DNA of 5,050 bases from Bacillota bacterium (GCA_023443145.1 JAEZVS010000080.1:1-5050), one strand, 5' to 3'. Counted from the first letter of the stretch, positions 1 to 5,050 are shown. The notes: a model not told the origin generated them from the sequence alone. Program-made: numbers and translations.

Positions 1-94
1 CATGAATATGGACCGGTGAAAATGACCAGATGAAAACTCCGATTACAACGCCCCAAAATAATCCACGTTTTATTTTCTTTAAAAATTTTTTCAT
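1..94 (-). CDS. Unidentified membrane protein, N-terminus only (runs off left edge)
   Basis: This is the start of a minus-strand gene that leaves the window after 31 codons. The first residues are strongly basic (M-K-K-F-L-K-K-I-K-R-G), followed by a hydrophobic stretch (about residues 12-25, LFWGVVIGVFIWSF) and then S-P-V-H-I-H. That pattern is a classic signal peptide or N-in membrane anchor. The start ATG at 94-92 is preceded by a GGAGG ribosome binding site (minus-strand GGGGAGG) with a 7-base spacer, and there is an extended -10 promoter just upstream, so the start is well supported. The visible part is too short to assign a family, and I do not recognise it. It is divergent from the YdcF/SanA-like gene. 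Function is unknown; that it is a real gene is likely but rests on start signals and composition only. Confidence 0.7.
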   Translation of the reverse strand, partial: MKKFLKKIKRGLFWGVVIGVFIWSFSPVHIH

Positions 95-100
95 GAACCA

Positions 101-108
101 TCCTCCCC
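101..108 (-). promoter_or_regulatory. Shine-Dalgarno site of the left-edge gene
   Basis: On the minus strand this reads GGGGAGGA, with GGAGG lying 7 bases before the ATG at 94. It is what makes the short N-terminal fragment at the left edge credible as a real gene. Confidence 0.7.
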
Positions 109-115
109 GGGGTTC

Positions 116-124
116 AGTATAACA
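116..124 (-). promoter_or_regulatory. Extended -10 promoter of the left-edge gene
   Basis: The minus strand reads TGTTATACT, a TGn extension plus a -10 box matching TATAAT at five of six positions. Only a T-rich, poorly matched -35 region lies 17-19 bases upstream. Transcription would begin near position 109 and give a very short leader carrying the ribosome binding site. Assigned from consensus only. Confidence 0.55.
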
Positions 125-179
125 TACAACCGCCGATAAAAAACAACACGCACAAAGTTTTATGGCTTTTGGTTTCTTT

Positions 180-207
180 TTTTCACCACTTGTTGTAAAA
201 TGATACT
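180..207 (+). promoter_or_regulatory. Possible promoter of the YdcF/SanA-like gene
   Basis: A weak sigma-A-like arrangement: TTTTCA at 180-185, a 16-base spacer and GATACT at 202-207. An overlapping alternative -10 is TAAAAT at 196-201, which lacks a good -35. Either would start transcription close to or just before position 214, so the upstream in-frame ATG at 214 would have little or no leader. This favours the ATG at 235 as the start. Confidence 0.35.
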
Positions 208-216
208 CGACATATG

Positions 217-228
217 GAAAGGAGTGAT
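217..228 (+). promoter_or_regulatory. Ribosome binding site deciding the start at 235
   Basis: AAAGGAGTGATC closely resembles the full anti-Shine-Dalgarno complement AAGGAGGTGATC, missing one G. The GGAG core ends 11 bases before the ATG at 235. The upstream in-frame ATG at 214 overlaps this site and has no ribosome binding site of its own. Confidence 0.65.
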
Positions 229-234
229 CGACAG

Positions 235-954
235 ATGTCTCAAAAACCAGGCCGAGTCAAAAATGCTTTTTCTCGCTTTTTATTGGGTCTGTGGCATATT
301 ATCGGCACGCTTATCATTTTGGCCGTGCTGACGGGTGTCGCTATGGTGAGCATCAACATCTACGTCATTGCCACCACAGATGATCAGGTGAAGACCGTGC
401 ACAACCTGAAACATCGAGAGGCAGATTATATTTTGGTATTGGGGGCCGGTCTTGAAAAAGACGGTGAACCCAGTCCCATCTTAACAGAGCGATTAAACAC
501 CGGTGCCGACCTTTCTGCTGCTGAAGCCGGCCGCAAGGTGCTCCTGTCCGGCGATGGTGAAAGCAAATCTCATGATGAAGTAAAAGCCATGGAGAAATAT
601 TTGCGCACCAAAGGCTTAAAGGAAAATAAAATTGTCATCGATCGCAAAGGGCACTCCACTTTCGAAAGCATTTTGCGCGCTAAAGAAGAATACGGTGCTG
701 AATCTTTGGTGATCGTAAGTCAAAAATTTCATCTCAGCCGCGCCTTGGATACCGCCAATGCCTTAGGATTGGAAGCTTACGGTGTGGCCTCGGACCAACC
801 GCCCTATCCCAGTCAAGATGAATATGGCACACGAGAATTTTGGGCGCGTATCAAAGATTTTACACAAGTGCGCACCAGAAATTGGCCCGACTTTGTGAAA
901 GATCCCATTTATTCGCTCATAAAACGCAGCAAAGAAGCCTCCGGCTGGTTTTAA
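235..954 (+). CDS. YdcF/SanA-family (DUF218) membrane-anchored protein
   Basis: A 239-residue protein of the DUF218 family (YdcF/SanA/ElyC group). A basic N-terminus precedes one transmembrane segment at about residues 18-46, so the soluble domain probably faces outward. The domain shows the family pattern: DYILVLGAG (64-72), the PSPILTERL segment (79-87), GDGES (106-110) followed by an H-x-E pair near 113, D-x-x-G-x-S-T (136-142) with a following E, and VSQKFHLSRAL (161-171). SanA and ElyC are linked to envelope integrity and vancomycin exclusion in Gram-negatives; the biochemical activity in Bacillota is not settled, so I claim no reaction. The ATG at 235 is chosen over the one at 214 because the ribosome binding site lies between them. 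The gene stands alone between a divergent promoter region and a terminator. Family assignment is confident; function is inferred. Confidence 0.88.
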   Translation: MSQKPGRVKNAFSRFLLGLWHIIGTLIILAVLTGVAMVSINIYVIATTDDQVKTVHNLKHREADYILVLGAGLEKDGEPSPILTERLNTGADLSAAEAGRKVLLSGDGESKSHDEVKAMEKYLRTKGLKENKIVIDRKGHSTFESILRAKEEYGAESLVIVSQKFHLSRALDTANALGLEAYGVASDQPPYPSQDEYGTREFWARIKDFTQVRTRNWPDFVKDPIYSLIKRSKEASGWF

Positions 955-972
955 TGATCCTCTACGCAATAT

Positions 973-1008
973 AAAAGCAAGCAATCTCAATAGATTGCTT
1001 GCTTTTTT
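973..1008 (+). terminator. Rho-independent terminator, probably bidirectional
   Basis: A perfect 11-bp stem, GCAAGCAATCT (977-987) and AGATTGCTTGC (992-1002), encloses a 4-base loop CAAT and is followed by six T (1003-1008). Four A (973-976) precede the stem and can pair with the first T, extending it to 15 bp. They also supply a U tract (TTTTATATT) for transcripts arriving on the minus strand. It lies 18 bases after the YdcF/SanA-like stop codon, and is the best terminator available to the convergent DUF554 gene too. Confidence 0.9.
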
Positions 1009-1111
1009 GTATGCTATGTTCTTTTAATAAACTGCGCCCCAAAAAACGCGCCTTAGAGAGGGCTTCACCTTCATTCACACTTATATAAAGCAGGTTTTTC
1101 TGTCGGGATAC

Positions 1112-1786
1112 TTACATAAAATAGCCCACAATACCGGCAATAAAAATTCCCGGAAGCATATTGATGGTGGGAATGTTTTTTATCCCTGCCACCGAAAGAC
1201 CAATGGCCAAAAGCAACACCCCACCGGCAGCCGACATGTAATCCACCACCCCATCATTCAGATATGGTGCCAACACGCCGGCTAAGAGTGTCAGCCCCCC
1301 TTGATAGATCAGAACCGGAAAGCCGGAGAAAAGCACCCCGATCCCCAAAGTTGATGCCAGAACCACAGACATGATGCCGTCCAGGGCCGATTTTATAAAC
1401 AGAATATCATAGTTGTGATTGATGCCCGCTTCCAAGGAGCCCAAAATGGCCATGGCACCAATCAAATAGATGAGTGAAGCCGACACAAAGCCTTCCACAA
1501 AATTGGAATCGTTCACCCGTGCCAGCTTTTTAATGTTGTAGCCCAGATTATCCATATGCTTATCCAGACGCAACCCGTAACCGACAGCAGATCCCACCGT
1601 CAGAGAAATGACGATGACCACATCATTGGGTGACGCCAGCGCCATGCGCATCCCTATAAAAAGTACGCAAAGACCATTGGCTTGCATCACCAAAGTACGT
1701 ACCCCATCAGGAAGACCGCGTTTTAAAAGCAGCCCCAAAAGAGCACCTGCCATCACTGCCAGCATATTAACCACTGAACCGATCAA
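1112..1786 (-). CDS. DUF554 integral membrane protein (YdfK/YqgA-like)
   Basis: From the TTG at 1786 this is 224 residues, the usual DUF554 length (B. subtilis YdfK and E. coli YqgA are similar). Family landmarks visible in order: an IGSVVNMLAV start (2-11), GLLLKRGLP (18-26), EGFVSASLIYLIGAMAILGSLE (98-119), KSALDG (132-137), the TLGIGVLFS segment (146-154), YQGGLTLLAG (161-170) and a C-terminal LPGIFIAG (211-218). Roughly seven hydrophobic segments cover most of the chain, so it sits in the cytoplasmic membrane. The family is predicted to be a transporter or channel, but no substrate is established. Longer reading from a TTG at 1825 is rejected because that codon touches the gene's own -10 box and lies upstream of the expected transcript start. 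Family members normally begin M-I-G-x-x-V-N, exactly as here from 1786. It is codirectional with queH but insulated by a terminator. Confidence 0.9.
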   Translation of the reverse strand: MIGSVVNMLAVMAGALLGLLLKRGLPDGVRTLVMQANGLCVLFIGMRMALASPNDVVIVISLTVGSAVGYGLRLDKHMDNLGYNIKKLARVNDSNFVEGFVSASLIYLIGAMAILGSLEAGINHNYDILFIKSALDGIMSVVLASTLGIGVLFSGFPVLIYQGGLTLLAGVLAPYLNDGVVDYMSAAGGVLLLAIGLSVAGIKNIPTINMLPGIFIAGIVGYFM

Positions 1787-1792
1787 ACCAAT

Positions 1793-1800
1793 CCCTCCTT
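1793..1800 (-). promoter_or_regulatory. Shine-Dalgarno site fixing the TTG start of the DUF554 gene
   Basis: The minus strand reads AAGGAGGG, a near-perfect site, 6 bases before the TTG at 1786. No ATG lies at suitable spacing; the next in-frame ATG is seven codons further in and would remove part of the conserved N-terminus. Confidence 0.75.
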
Positions 1801-1813
1801 CCCCTCTCCCTGT

Positions 1814-1822
1814 ATTATAACA
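1814..1822 (-). promoter_or_regulatory. Extended -10 promoter of the DUF554 gene
   Basis: The minus strand reads TGTTATAAT, a perfect TATAAT with a TGn extension. No good -35 is found at 16-18 bases (the 17-base position reads GATGAA), so the promoter would rely on the extended -10. Transcription would start near 1807, giving a leader of about 20 bases with the ribosome binding site inside it. Confidence 0.7.
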
Positions 1823-1927
1823 CAACTATGGTGTGCTTCATCATTAAAGAAACTTTTGGCAAACATATTTTAGGATGTGATATTTCTACCACAAACGGTT
1901 TTCAGCAAAAAGCGACGCACCATCATC

Positions 1928-1967
1928 AAAAAAACAGACGCCGAAAGCCTGTCGGGATTCCGGCATC
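1928..1967 (-). terminator. Rho-independent terminator of queH
   Basis: On the minus strand a 13-position stem (arms 1967-1955 and 1949-1937; GATGCCGGAATCC with GGCTTTCGGCGTC) has 12 pairs, including two G-T wobbles, and one T-C mismatch. The loop is CGACA. Two bases later comes a run of seven T (plus-strand A at 1928-1934). The stem begins two bases after the queH stop codon, so queH is probably monocistronic at its 3' end and the downstream DUF554 gene needs its own promoter. Confidence 0.85.
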
Positions 1968-1969
1968 GT

Positions 1970-2653
1970 TTATCTGTCTTCAACAGTCGCCTCGCGCTCA
2001 AGAGAAGCCACCAAGGCCTTTTCTTTCTCCCGCATCGCCCATTCATGCCGCGAAAAAACACACCCGCAATAATGTTGTCTATCAATATGCCAGGCTTTAC
2101 AATAAGCAATAGATTTTTGATAGCCTCCATTTTTCTTGAAATCGTTGGGCAAGTGGCGCACGCCCATCTCTGCACCCCTTGCTTCGCCCAAGGCATTCAA
2201 ACGCGCCGCATTTTTATACGGACTAACAGATAAAGTGGAACACATATAGTCTGCGCCAATACGGTGCGCCCATTCTGCGGCCTGTTTCAGTCGAAAGTCA
2301 TAGCAACGAAAACAACGCTCGCTGCCTTCTCCCAGGTGCTCCACACCTTTTACCGCCTCAAAATACTCGTTAGGCGCGTAGGTGCCTTTGATGACCTGTA
2401 CTCCGTGGGGAAAATCAACTTGTTCCACCACTTTTAAAAGCTCTCGATAACGATGCTCAAATTCCTCTTGAGGATGAATATTGCTGTTTTGATATAAAAT
2501 ACTCACCTGAAAATATGGCGCCAAATATGACAGCACATAGCTGCTGCAAGGCCCGCAGCAACTATGGAGCAACAAATGAGGCGCCGGCTCTTCCGGCTTC
2601 AAAGCTTCAATGATGGCATCCAACTCTTTTTGATACATCCGCTTCCGGTCCAT
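1970..2653 (-). CDS. queH: Epoxyqueuosine reductase QueH (DUF208)
   Basis: QueH catalyses the last step of queuosine synthesis, reducing epoxyqueuosine to queuosine at wobble position 34 of tRNAs with GUN anticodons (Asp, Asn, His, Tyr). It is a cytoplasmic iron-sulfur enzyme that replaces the unrelated cobalamin-dependent QueG. The 227-residue protein shows the full family signature: HSCCGPC (30-36), N-x-N-I-H-P near 56-61 followed by E-E-F-x-x-R, R-C-F-R-C-Y-D-F-R-L (113-122), CSTLSVSPYKN (138-148), DFKKNGGYQKS (171-181) and QHYCGCVFS (193-201). The paired cysteines 32/33, 36, 114, 117, 196 and 198 are the expected metal-ligand set. The ATG at 2653 is chosen because GGGAGGTGG lies directly before it; a longer TTG-started reading from 2686 would place that site inside the coding region. 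No other queuosine gene is visible in the window. Confidence 0.95.
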   Translation of the reverse strand: MDRKRMYQKELDAIIEALKPEEPAPHLLLHSCCGPCSSYVLSYLAPYFQVSILYQNSNIHPQEEFEHRYRELLKVVEQVDFPHGVQVIKGTYAPNEYFEAVKGVEHLGEGSERCFRCYDFRLKQAAEWAHRIGADYMCSTLSVSPYKNAARLNALGEARGAEMGVRHLPNDFKKNGGYQKSIAYCKAWHIDRQHYCGCVFSRHEWAMREKEKALVASLEREATVEDR

Positions 2654-2656
2654 AAG

Positions 2657-2665
2657 CCACCTCCC
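2657..2665 (-). promoter_or_regulatory. Shine-Dalgarno site of queH
   Basis: The minus strand reads GGGAGGTGG, with the GGAGG core about 6 bases before the ATG at 2653. It decides the start against the in-frame TTG 11 codons upstream. Confidence 0.75.
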
Positions 2666-2671
2666 GCTATC

Positions 2672-2700
2672 AGTTTGACACTCCAACAGACAGTTGTCAA
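2672..2700 (-). promoter_or_regulatory. Possible queH promoter
   Basis: A perfect minus-strand TTGACA (2700-2695) is followed after 17 bases by a poor -10, CAAACT (2677-2672, three of six matches). Transcription from it would start at about the ribosome binding site, leaving almost no leader. That makes the assignment doubtful, and no better minus-strand promoter was seen in the divergent region. Confidence 0.3.
2675..2700. repeat. Inverted repeat TTGACA / TGTCAA in the queH-citrate synthase divergent region
   Basis: TTGACA (2675-2680) and TGTCAA (2695-2700) form a 6-bp inverted repeat with a 14-base centre. A smaller overlapping one, GACA-GT-TGTC, lies at 2689-2698. The symmetry could be an operator for the divergent pair, or simply -35-like hexamers on both strands. 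Short enough to occur by chance. Confidence 0.3.
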
Positions 2701-2709
2701 TTCGTGCGC

Positions 2710-2738
2710 TTTAAAAACGATAGAGCAGATGTTATAAT
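2710..2738 (+). promoter_or_regulatory. Citrate synthase promoter with extended -10
   Basis: TGTTATAAT (2730-2738) is a perfect -10 with TGn extension. At the standard 17-base spacing lies TTTAAA (2710-2715), matching the -35 consensus at four of six positions. Transcription would start near 2745, about 27 bases before the ATG. Confidence 0.75.
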
Positions 2739-2754
2739 GGTCTCAACACTAAAG

Positions 2755-2760
2755 AAAGGA
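2755..2760 (+). promoter_or_regulatory. Ribosome binding site deciding the citrate synthase start
   Basis: AAAGGA, followed 11 bases later by the ATG at 2772. The alternative in-frame ATG at 2760 overlaps the last base of this site and has no suitable site of its own. Confidence 0.6.
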
Positions 2761-2771
2761 TGAGAAGACCG

Positions 2772-4148
2772 ATGTCAAACCATCTGAATTATTCGGAGTT
2801 GCAATCACAAGTAAGCGATTTGCTGACCTTTGTACGAAAAAACAACGCCATAGAGCCGGAAGTTTTCGAAAAATACAATGTCAAACGAGGCTTGCGTAAC
2901 AAAAACGGTACCGGCGTGTTGGTGGGCATGACCCGCATCTCTGATGTTGTCGGTTACAAAATAGAAGACAACAAAAAGGTGGCCATTGAAGGCTCTCTTC
3001 TTTATCGCGGTATCCCTTTGGGTGATTTGGTGCAGGGCTTTGAAGAGGAAGAACGCTTCGGCTATGAAGAAATTGCCTACCTCTTGCTTTTTGGACAGCT
3101 GCCCACCGAAAAATCGCTCCTGCATTTTACCCATCTTTTAAGTCATCGCCGCAATTTTCCTCAAAATTTTAAAGAGGATGTCATCTTAAAAACACCTTCC
3201 AAGAATGTAATGAACAAACTGCAGAGCATCATCTTGGCTCTCTACACATACGATGATCAGCCCGATGACATTTCGTTAGACAAGGTATTGGCGCAATCCA
3301 TCGATCTCATTGCCAAAGTGCCCCTTATGCTGGCCTATGCCTATCAGGCCAAACGACATTACTTCGATGGGAAAAGTCTGGTGCTTCACCAACCCCTTCC
3401 ATCTGCCGGTACAGCAGAAAACATTCTCCATCTGATTCGCACCGACTCTCATTACACCATGCTTGAAGCGGAAATTTTAGATTTATTGCTTTGTGTTCAA
3501 GCCGATCATGGCGGCGGGAACAACTCGGCCTTTGCCACCCATGTGGTTTCATCCAGCGGCACCGATACATATTCTGCCATTGCCACGGCCATCGGCTCTT
3601 TAAAAGGACCTCGCCACGGCGGTGCCAATCAAAAAGTTCACTGGATGCTGGAAGATATTAAGAAAAATGTTAAAGATTGGAAAAACGAAAGTGAATTGCG
3701 CGATTATCTGTTGCGCATCATGAACAAGCAGGCTTATGACGGCACCGGTTTGATCTACGGTATGGGCCACGCCGTCTATACAAAGAGCGACCCGCGTGCC
3801 GAACTTCTAAAGAACAAAGCTGAGCGTTTGGCCATGCGCACCAATCACTTGGCCGAGTACGAGCTCATCAATGATATTGCTCGGCTCACCAAAGAGTTGA
3901 TGATGGAACGTAAAGGGCCTGATTTTTCCATCTGCGCCAATGTAGACCTTTACACCGGCGTTATTTTTGAAATGCTGGGCATTAATGAGGATCTTTACAC
4001 TCCACTCTTTGCCACTGCACGCATGGTCGGCTGGTGCGCACACCGACTGGAACAGATTATGGACAGCAAAATCATGCGCCCCGGCTATGTCTATGTGCCC
4101 ACCAACAATTTACACTATCGACCCATTTCTGAGAGAAGCAGCAGCTAA
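2772..4148 (+). CDS. gltA: Citrate synthase (citrate/2-methylcitrate synthase family, Si-type fold)
   Basis: Condenses oxaloacetate with acetyl-CoA to citrate and CoA in the cytoplasm, feeding the oxidative branch towards 2-oxoglutarate and glutamate. The 458-residue chain carries all three catalytic residues in their usual contexts: His246 in ADHGGGNNSAF, His282 in GPRHGGAN and Asp340 in SDPRA. The GMGHAVY segment (330-336), ICANVDLYTG (387-396) and ARMVGW (416-421) supply further substrate-site residues. It is longer than the roughly 370-residue Bacillus-type and slightly longer than the roughly 430-residue E. coli-type enzymes. The first 45 or so residues form a helical-looking extension before VLVGMTRISDVVGY. 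The glycine-rich ADHGGGNNS motif recalls enzymes of anaerobic Clostridia. A 2-methylcitrate synthase role cannot be excluded from sequence, but no prp genes are nearby. No aconitase or isocitrate dehydrogenase gene is adjacent. The gene has its own promoter and downstream hairpin. The start at 2772 follows the ribosome binding site. Confidence 0.95.
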   Translation: MSNHLNYSELQSQVSDLLTFVRKNNAIEPEVFEKYNVKRGLRNKNGTGVLVGMTRISDVVGYKIEDNKKVAIEGSLLYRGIPLGDLVQGFEEEERFGYEEIAYLLLFGQLPTEKSLLHFTHLLSHRRNFPQNFKEDVILKTPSKNVMNKLQSIILALYTYDDQPDDISLDKVLAQSIDLIAKVPLMLAYAYQAKRHYFDGKSLVLHQPLPSAGTAENILHLIRTDSHYTMLEAEILDLLLCVQADHGGGNNSAFATHVVSSSGTDTYSAIATAIGSLKGPRHGGANQKVHWMLEDIKKNVKDWKNESELRDYLLRIMNKQAYDGTGLIYGMGHAVYTKSDPRAELLKNKAERLAMRTNHLAEYELINDIARLTKELMMERKGPDFSICANVDLYTGVIFEMLGINEDLYTPLFATARMVGWCAHRLEQIMDSKIMRPGYVYVPTNNLHYRPISERSSS

Positions 4149-4184
4149 AAAGCATCTCATCAATCATCACAGCGTAAACCGACG

Positions 4185-4240
4185 CCGATCCCGTTTCGTA
4201 ATTTTCAAATCAGAAATTGCGAAACGGGATCGGTCTATTT
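4185..4240 (+). terminator. Long hairpin after citrate synthase, probable terminator
   Basis: Arms 4185-4205 and 4213-4233 form a 21-bp uninterrupted stem with two wobble pairs, and the 7-base loop is CAAATCA. The core is GATCCCGTTTCG paired with CGAAACGGGATC. Downstream comes TCTATTTATT, which is U-rich but broken, so as a terminator it is less canonical than the others here. The opposite strand has no U tract. It begins 36 bases after the citrate synthase stop. Confidence 0.65.
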
Positions 4241-4290
4241 ATTGCTCAATAAATTAAGCGCCGCGGCCAAGGTTTTACACCATATTTAAT

Positions 4291-4321
4291 AAGGAAAAGG
4301 AAGCCTTCCCGGAAGGCTTCC
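4291..4321 (-). terminator. Rho-independent terminator of the anion permease
   Basis: A perfect inverted repeat, GGAAGCCTTCC (4299-4309) and GGAAGGCTTCC (4311-4321), forms a 9-bp stem with loop CCGGG on the minus strand. It is followed there by TTTTCCTT (plus 4291-4298). The plus strand lacks a T run after the stem, so it serves the minus-strand permease, whose stop codon is about 60 bases upstream. Confidence 0.75.
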
Positions 4322-4379
4322 GAATCAAGCATCGTTTGCAACAGCTGATACACTTTGTTGTATCCAACGTATGACGTTT

Positions 4380-5050
4380 TTATAAAAAGAGCGTCTTAGC
4401 CAATGGATATCCGATAAACACATATACCACCAATGATGCCACACACATCGGCAAACCATAGGCAATAATCTGTTTCGTTGAGATTAGATTTTTTTGTCCG
4501 TGCATCAGTCCGGCGTGCGGTGATGCGGCAGGTGTGAGCATGGCCACAAAGACCAGCATGCCGACGCCCACCATCAACGGTTCGCTGCTGATGCCCATTT
4601 GTTCGGAAAAACCTAGAATCACAGGCATCAAAACCACTGCCATGGCCGCATTATTGGCAAAGTTTGTAATAATCAGGGCGACGGTAAACATAATGGCGGC
4701 AAAGGCCATCTCAGAACGACCGCCTAAAATGGGCTGAAGGACGTTGACTAAAAATGGCTTAATGCCCGTTGCTTCAGCGGAAAGGGCATTTGCAGCATAA
4801 ACAGCTGACAAAATCAGGAAAAGAACGCCCCAGTTCAACTGACTGGATGCCGCTTTTTGGTAAGGCAATACAGGTTTACCGTCCACATGTATAATCATTA
4901 ATGCCACGATGATGAAAACGGTGATCCCAATGACACCGGCACGATTGAGAAAGTGAATCACGCCGATGGATTTCGGCAAAAATCCCGGCAAAAGAATCAA
5001 CACCACATAAATAAACAAAGAAGAAAGAATGAATTTTTGCTGCTTAGTCA
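4380..5050 (-). CDS. SLC13/DASS-like anion permease, C-terminal half (5' part outside window)
   Basis: The minus-strand frame stays open to the right edge, giving 222 visible residues; the true start lies beyond the window. An in-frame TTG at 5018 is not a credible start because the reading continues upstream (T-K-Q-Q-K-F-I-L-S-S). This lead-in resembles the loop that opens the second half of SLC13 proteins. Several membrane segments follow. The NWGVLFLIL segment (about 72-80), ITNFANNAAMAVVLMPVI (127-144), which matches the second helical-hairpin substrate/sodium-binding region of this superfamily, and TPAASPHAGLMHG (172-184) are the key landmarks. The family imports or exchanges di- and tricarboxylates, sulfate or related anions, usually with sodium. 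The substrate cannot be told from this half. Members are typically 430-500 residues, so about half is missing. The related ArsB/NhaD superfamily is a less likely alternative. It converges on citrate synthase and ends at its own terminator. Confidence 0.82.
   Translation of the reverse strand, partial: TKQQKFILSSLFIYVVLILLPGFLPKSIGVIHFLNRAGVIGITVFIIVALMIIHVDGKPVLPYQKAASSQLNWGVLFLILSAVYAANALSAEATGIKPFLVNVLQPILGGRSEMAFAAIMFTVALIITNFANNAAMAVVLMPVILGFSEQMGISSEPLMVGVGMLVFVAMLTPAASPHAGLMHGQKNLISTKQIIAYGLPMCVASLVVYVFIGYPLAKTLFL

Noticed and set aside
763..990. Minus-strand open frame opposite the YdcF/SanA-like gene
   Set aside because: It lies antisense within a well-supported gene and its terminator, has no ribosome binding site, and its translation shows no recognisable pattern.
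1020..1111. Region between the bidirectional terminator and the DUF554 stop codon
   Set aside because: Scanned for a second terminator or small gene. Only a weak GCGC-N10-GCGC pairing around a T run was found, not enough to call.
1823..1927. Possible regulatory leader upstream of the DUF554 gene
   Set aside because: Apart from the extended -10 box at 1814-1822 no stem-loop, riboswitch-like structure or clear -35 was seen, and the expected leader is only about 20 bases long.
1828..2233. Plus-strand and extra minus-strand open frames over the queH 3' end and the queH-DUF554 gap
   Set aside because: They are in other frames across the queH coding region and terminator, are low in recognisable motifs and have no start signals.
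3325..4257. Antisense and out-of-frame reading frames within citrate synthase
   Set aside because: They are shadows of the citrate synthase frame; the catalytic motifs are all in the plus-strand 2772-4148 frame.
4342..4359. Small hairpin GATACA-N6-TGTATC downstream of the permease
   Set aside because: Only a 6-bp stem with a 6-base loop and no T run on either side; compatible with chance.
4373..4395. Palindrome GACG-TTTTTATAAAAA-CGTC around the permease stop codon
   Set aside because: The pairing is mostly A-T and overlaps coding codons and the stop. The G+C-rich hairpin at 4299-4321 is a much better terminator.
4534..4737. Plus-strand frame inside the permease gene
   Set aside because: Antisense shadow of conserved membrane segments, with no ribosome binding site.

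Overview
The window looks like a chromosomal housekeeping stretch from a low-to-moderate GC Gram-positive (Bacillota). The case for this is strong GGAGG-type ribosome binding sites, sigma-A-like promoters with extended -10 boxes, compact hairpin terminators, a QueH-type epoxyqueuosine reductase and a citrate synthase whose motifs resemble those of anaerobic Clostridia/Tissierellia. A more exact placement (for example Peptoniphilaceae) is only a guess. I see no rRNA, tRNA, CRISPR array, transposase, phage gene or other mobile element.

Layout. At 1-94 (minus) is the start of an unidentified small membrane protein that runs off the left edge. It is divergent from a membrane-anchored YdcF/SanA-type DUF218 protein (235-954, plus), which ends at a strong, probably bidirectional hairpin terminator (973-1008). 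A DUF554 (YdfK/YqgA-like) integral membrane protein lies at 1115-1786 on the minus strand, most likely starting at a TTG codon. Upstream of it, on the same strand but separated by a good terminator (1928-1967), is queH (1970-2653), the last enzyme of queuosine synthesis. Divergent from queH is a citrate synthase gene (2772-4148, plus), followed by an unusually long 21-bp hairpin (4185-4233). The right edge holds the C-terminal half of an SLC13/DASS-like anion permease (4380-5050, minus), which has its own minus-strand terminator hairpin (4299-4321).

How the genes relate. Almost every gene appears to be its own transcription unit, with adjacent pairs divergent or convergent, or insulated by a terminator. 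There is therefore no operon logic tying them into one pathway. Citrate synthase beside an anion permease hints at organic-acid metabolism, but the two are convergent and the permease substrate cannot be read from the sequence. Three genes (the left-edge gene, the DUF554 gene and citrate synthase) share an almost identical extended -10 element, TGTTATAnT, with weak -35 boxes. I found no convincing evidence of a new biological system. The most useful observations are corrected start codons, promoter and terminator architecture, and the hairpins.
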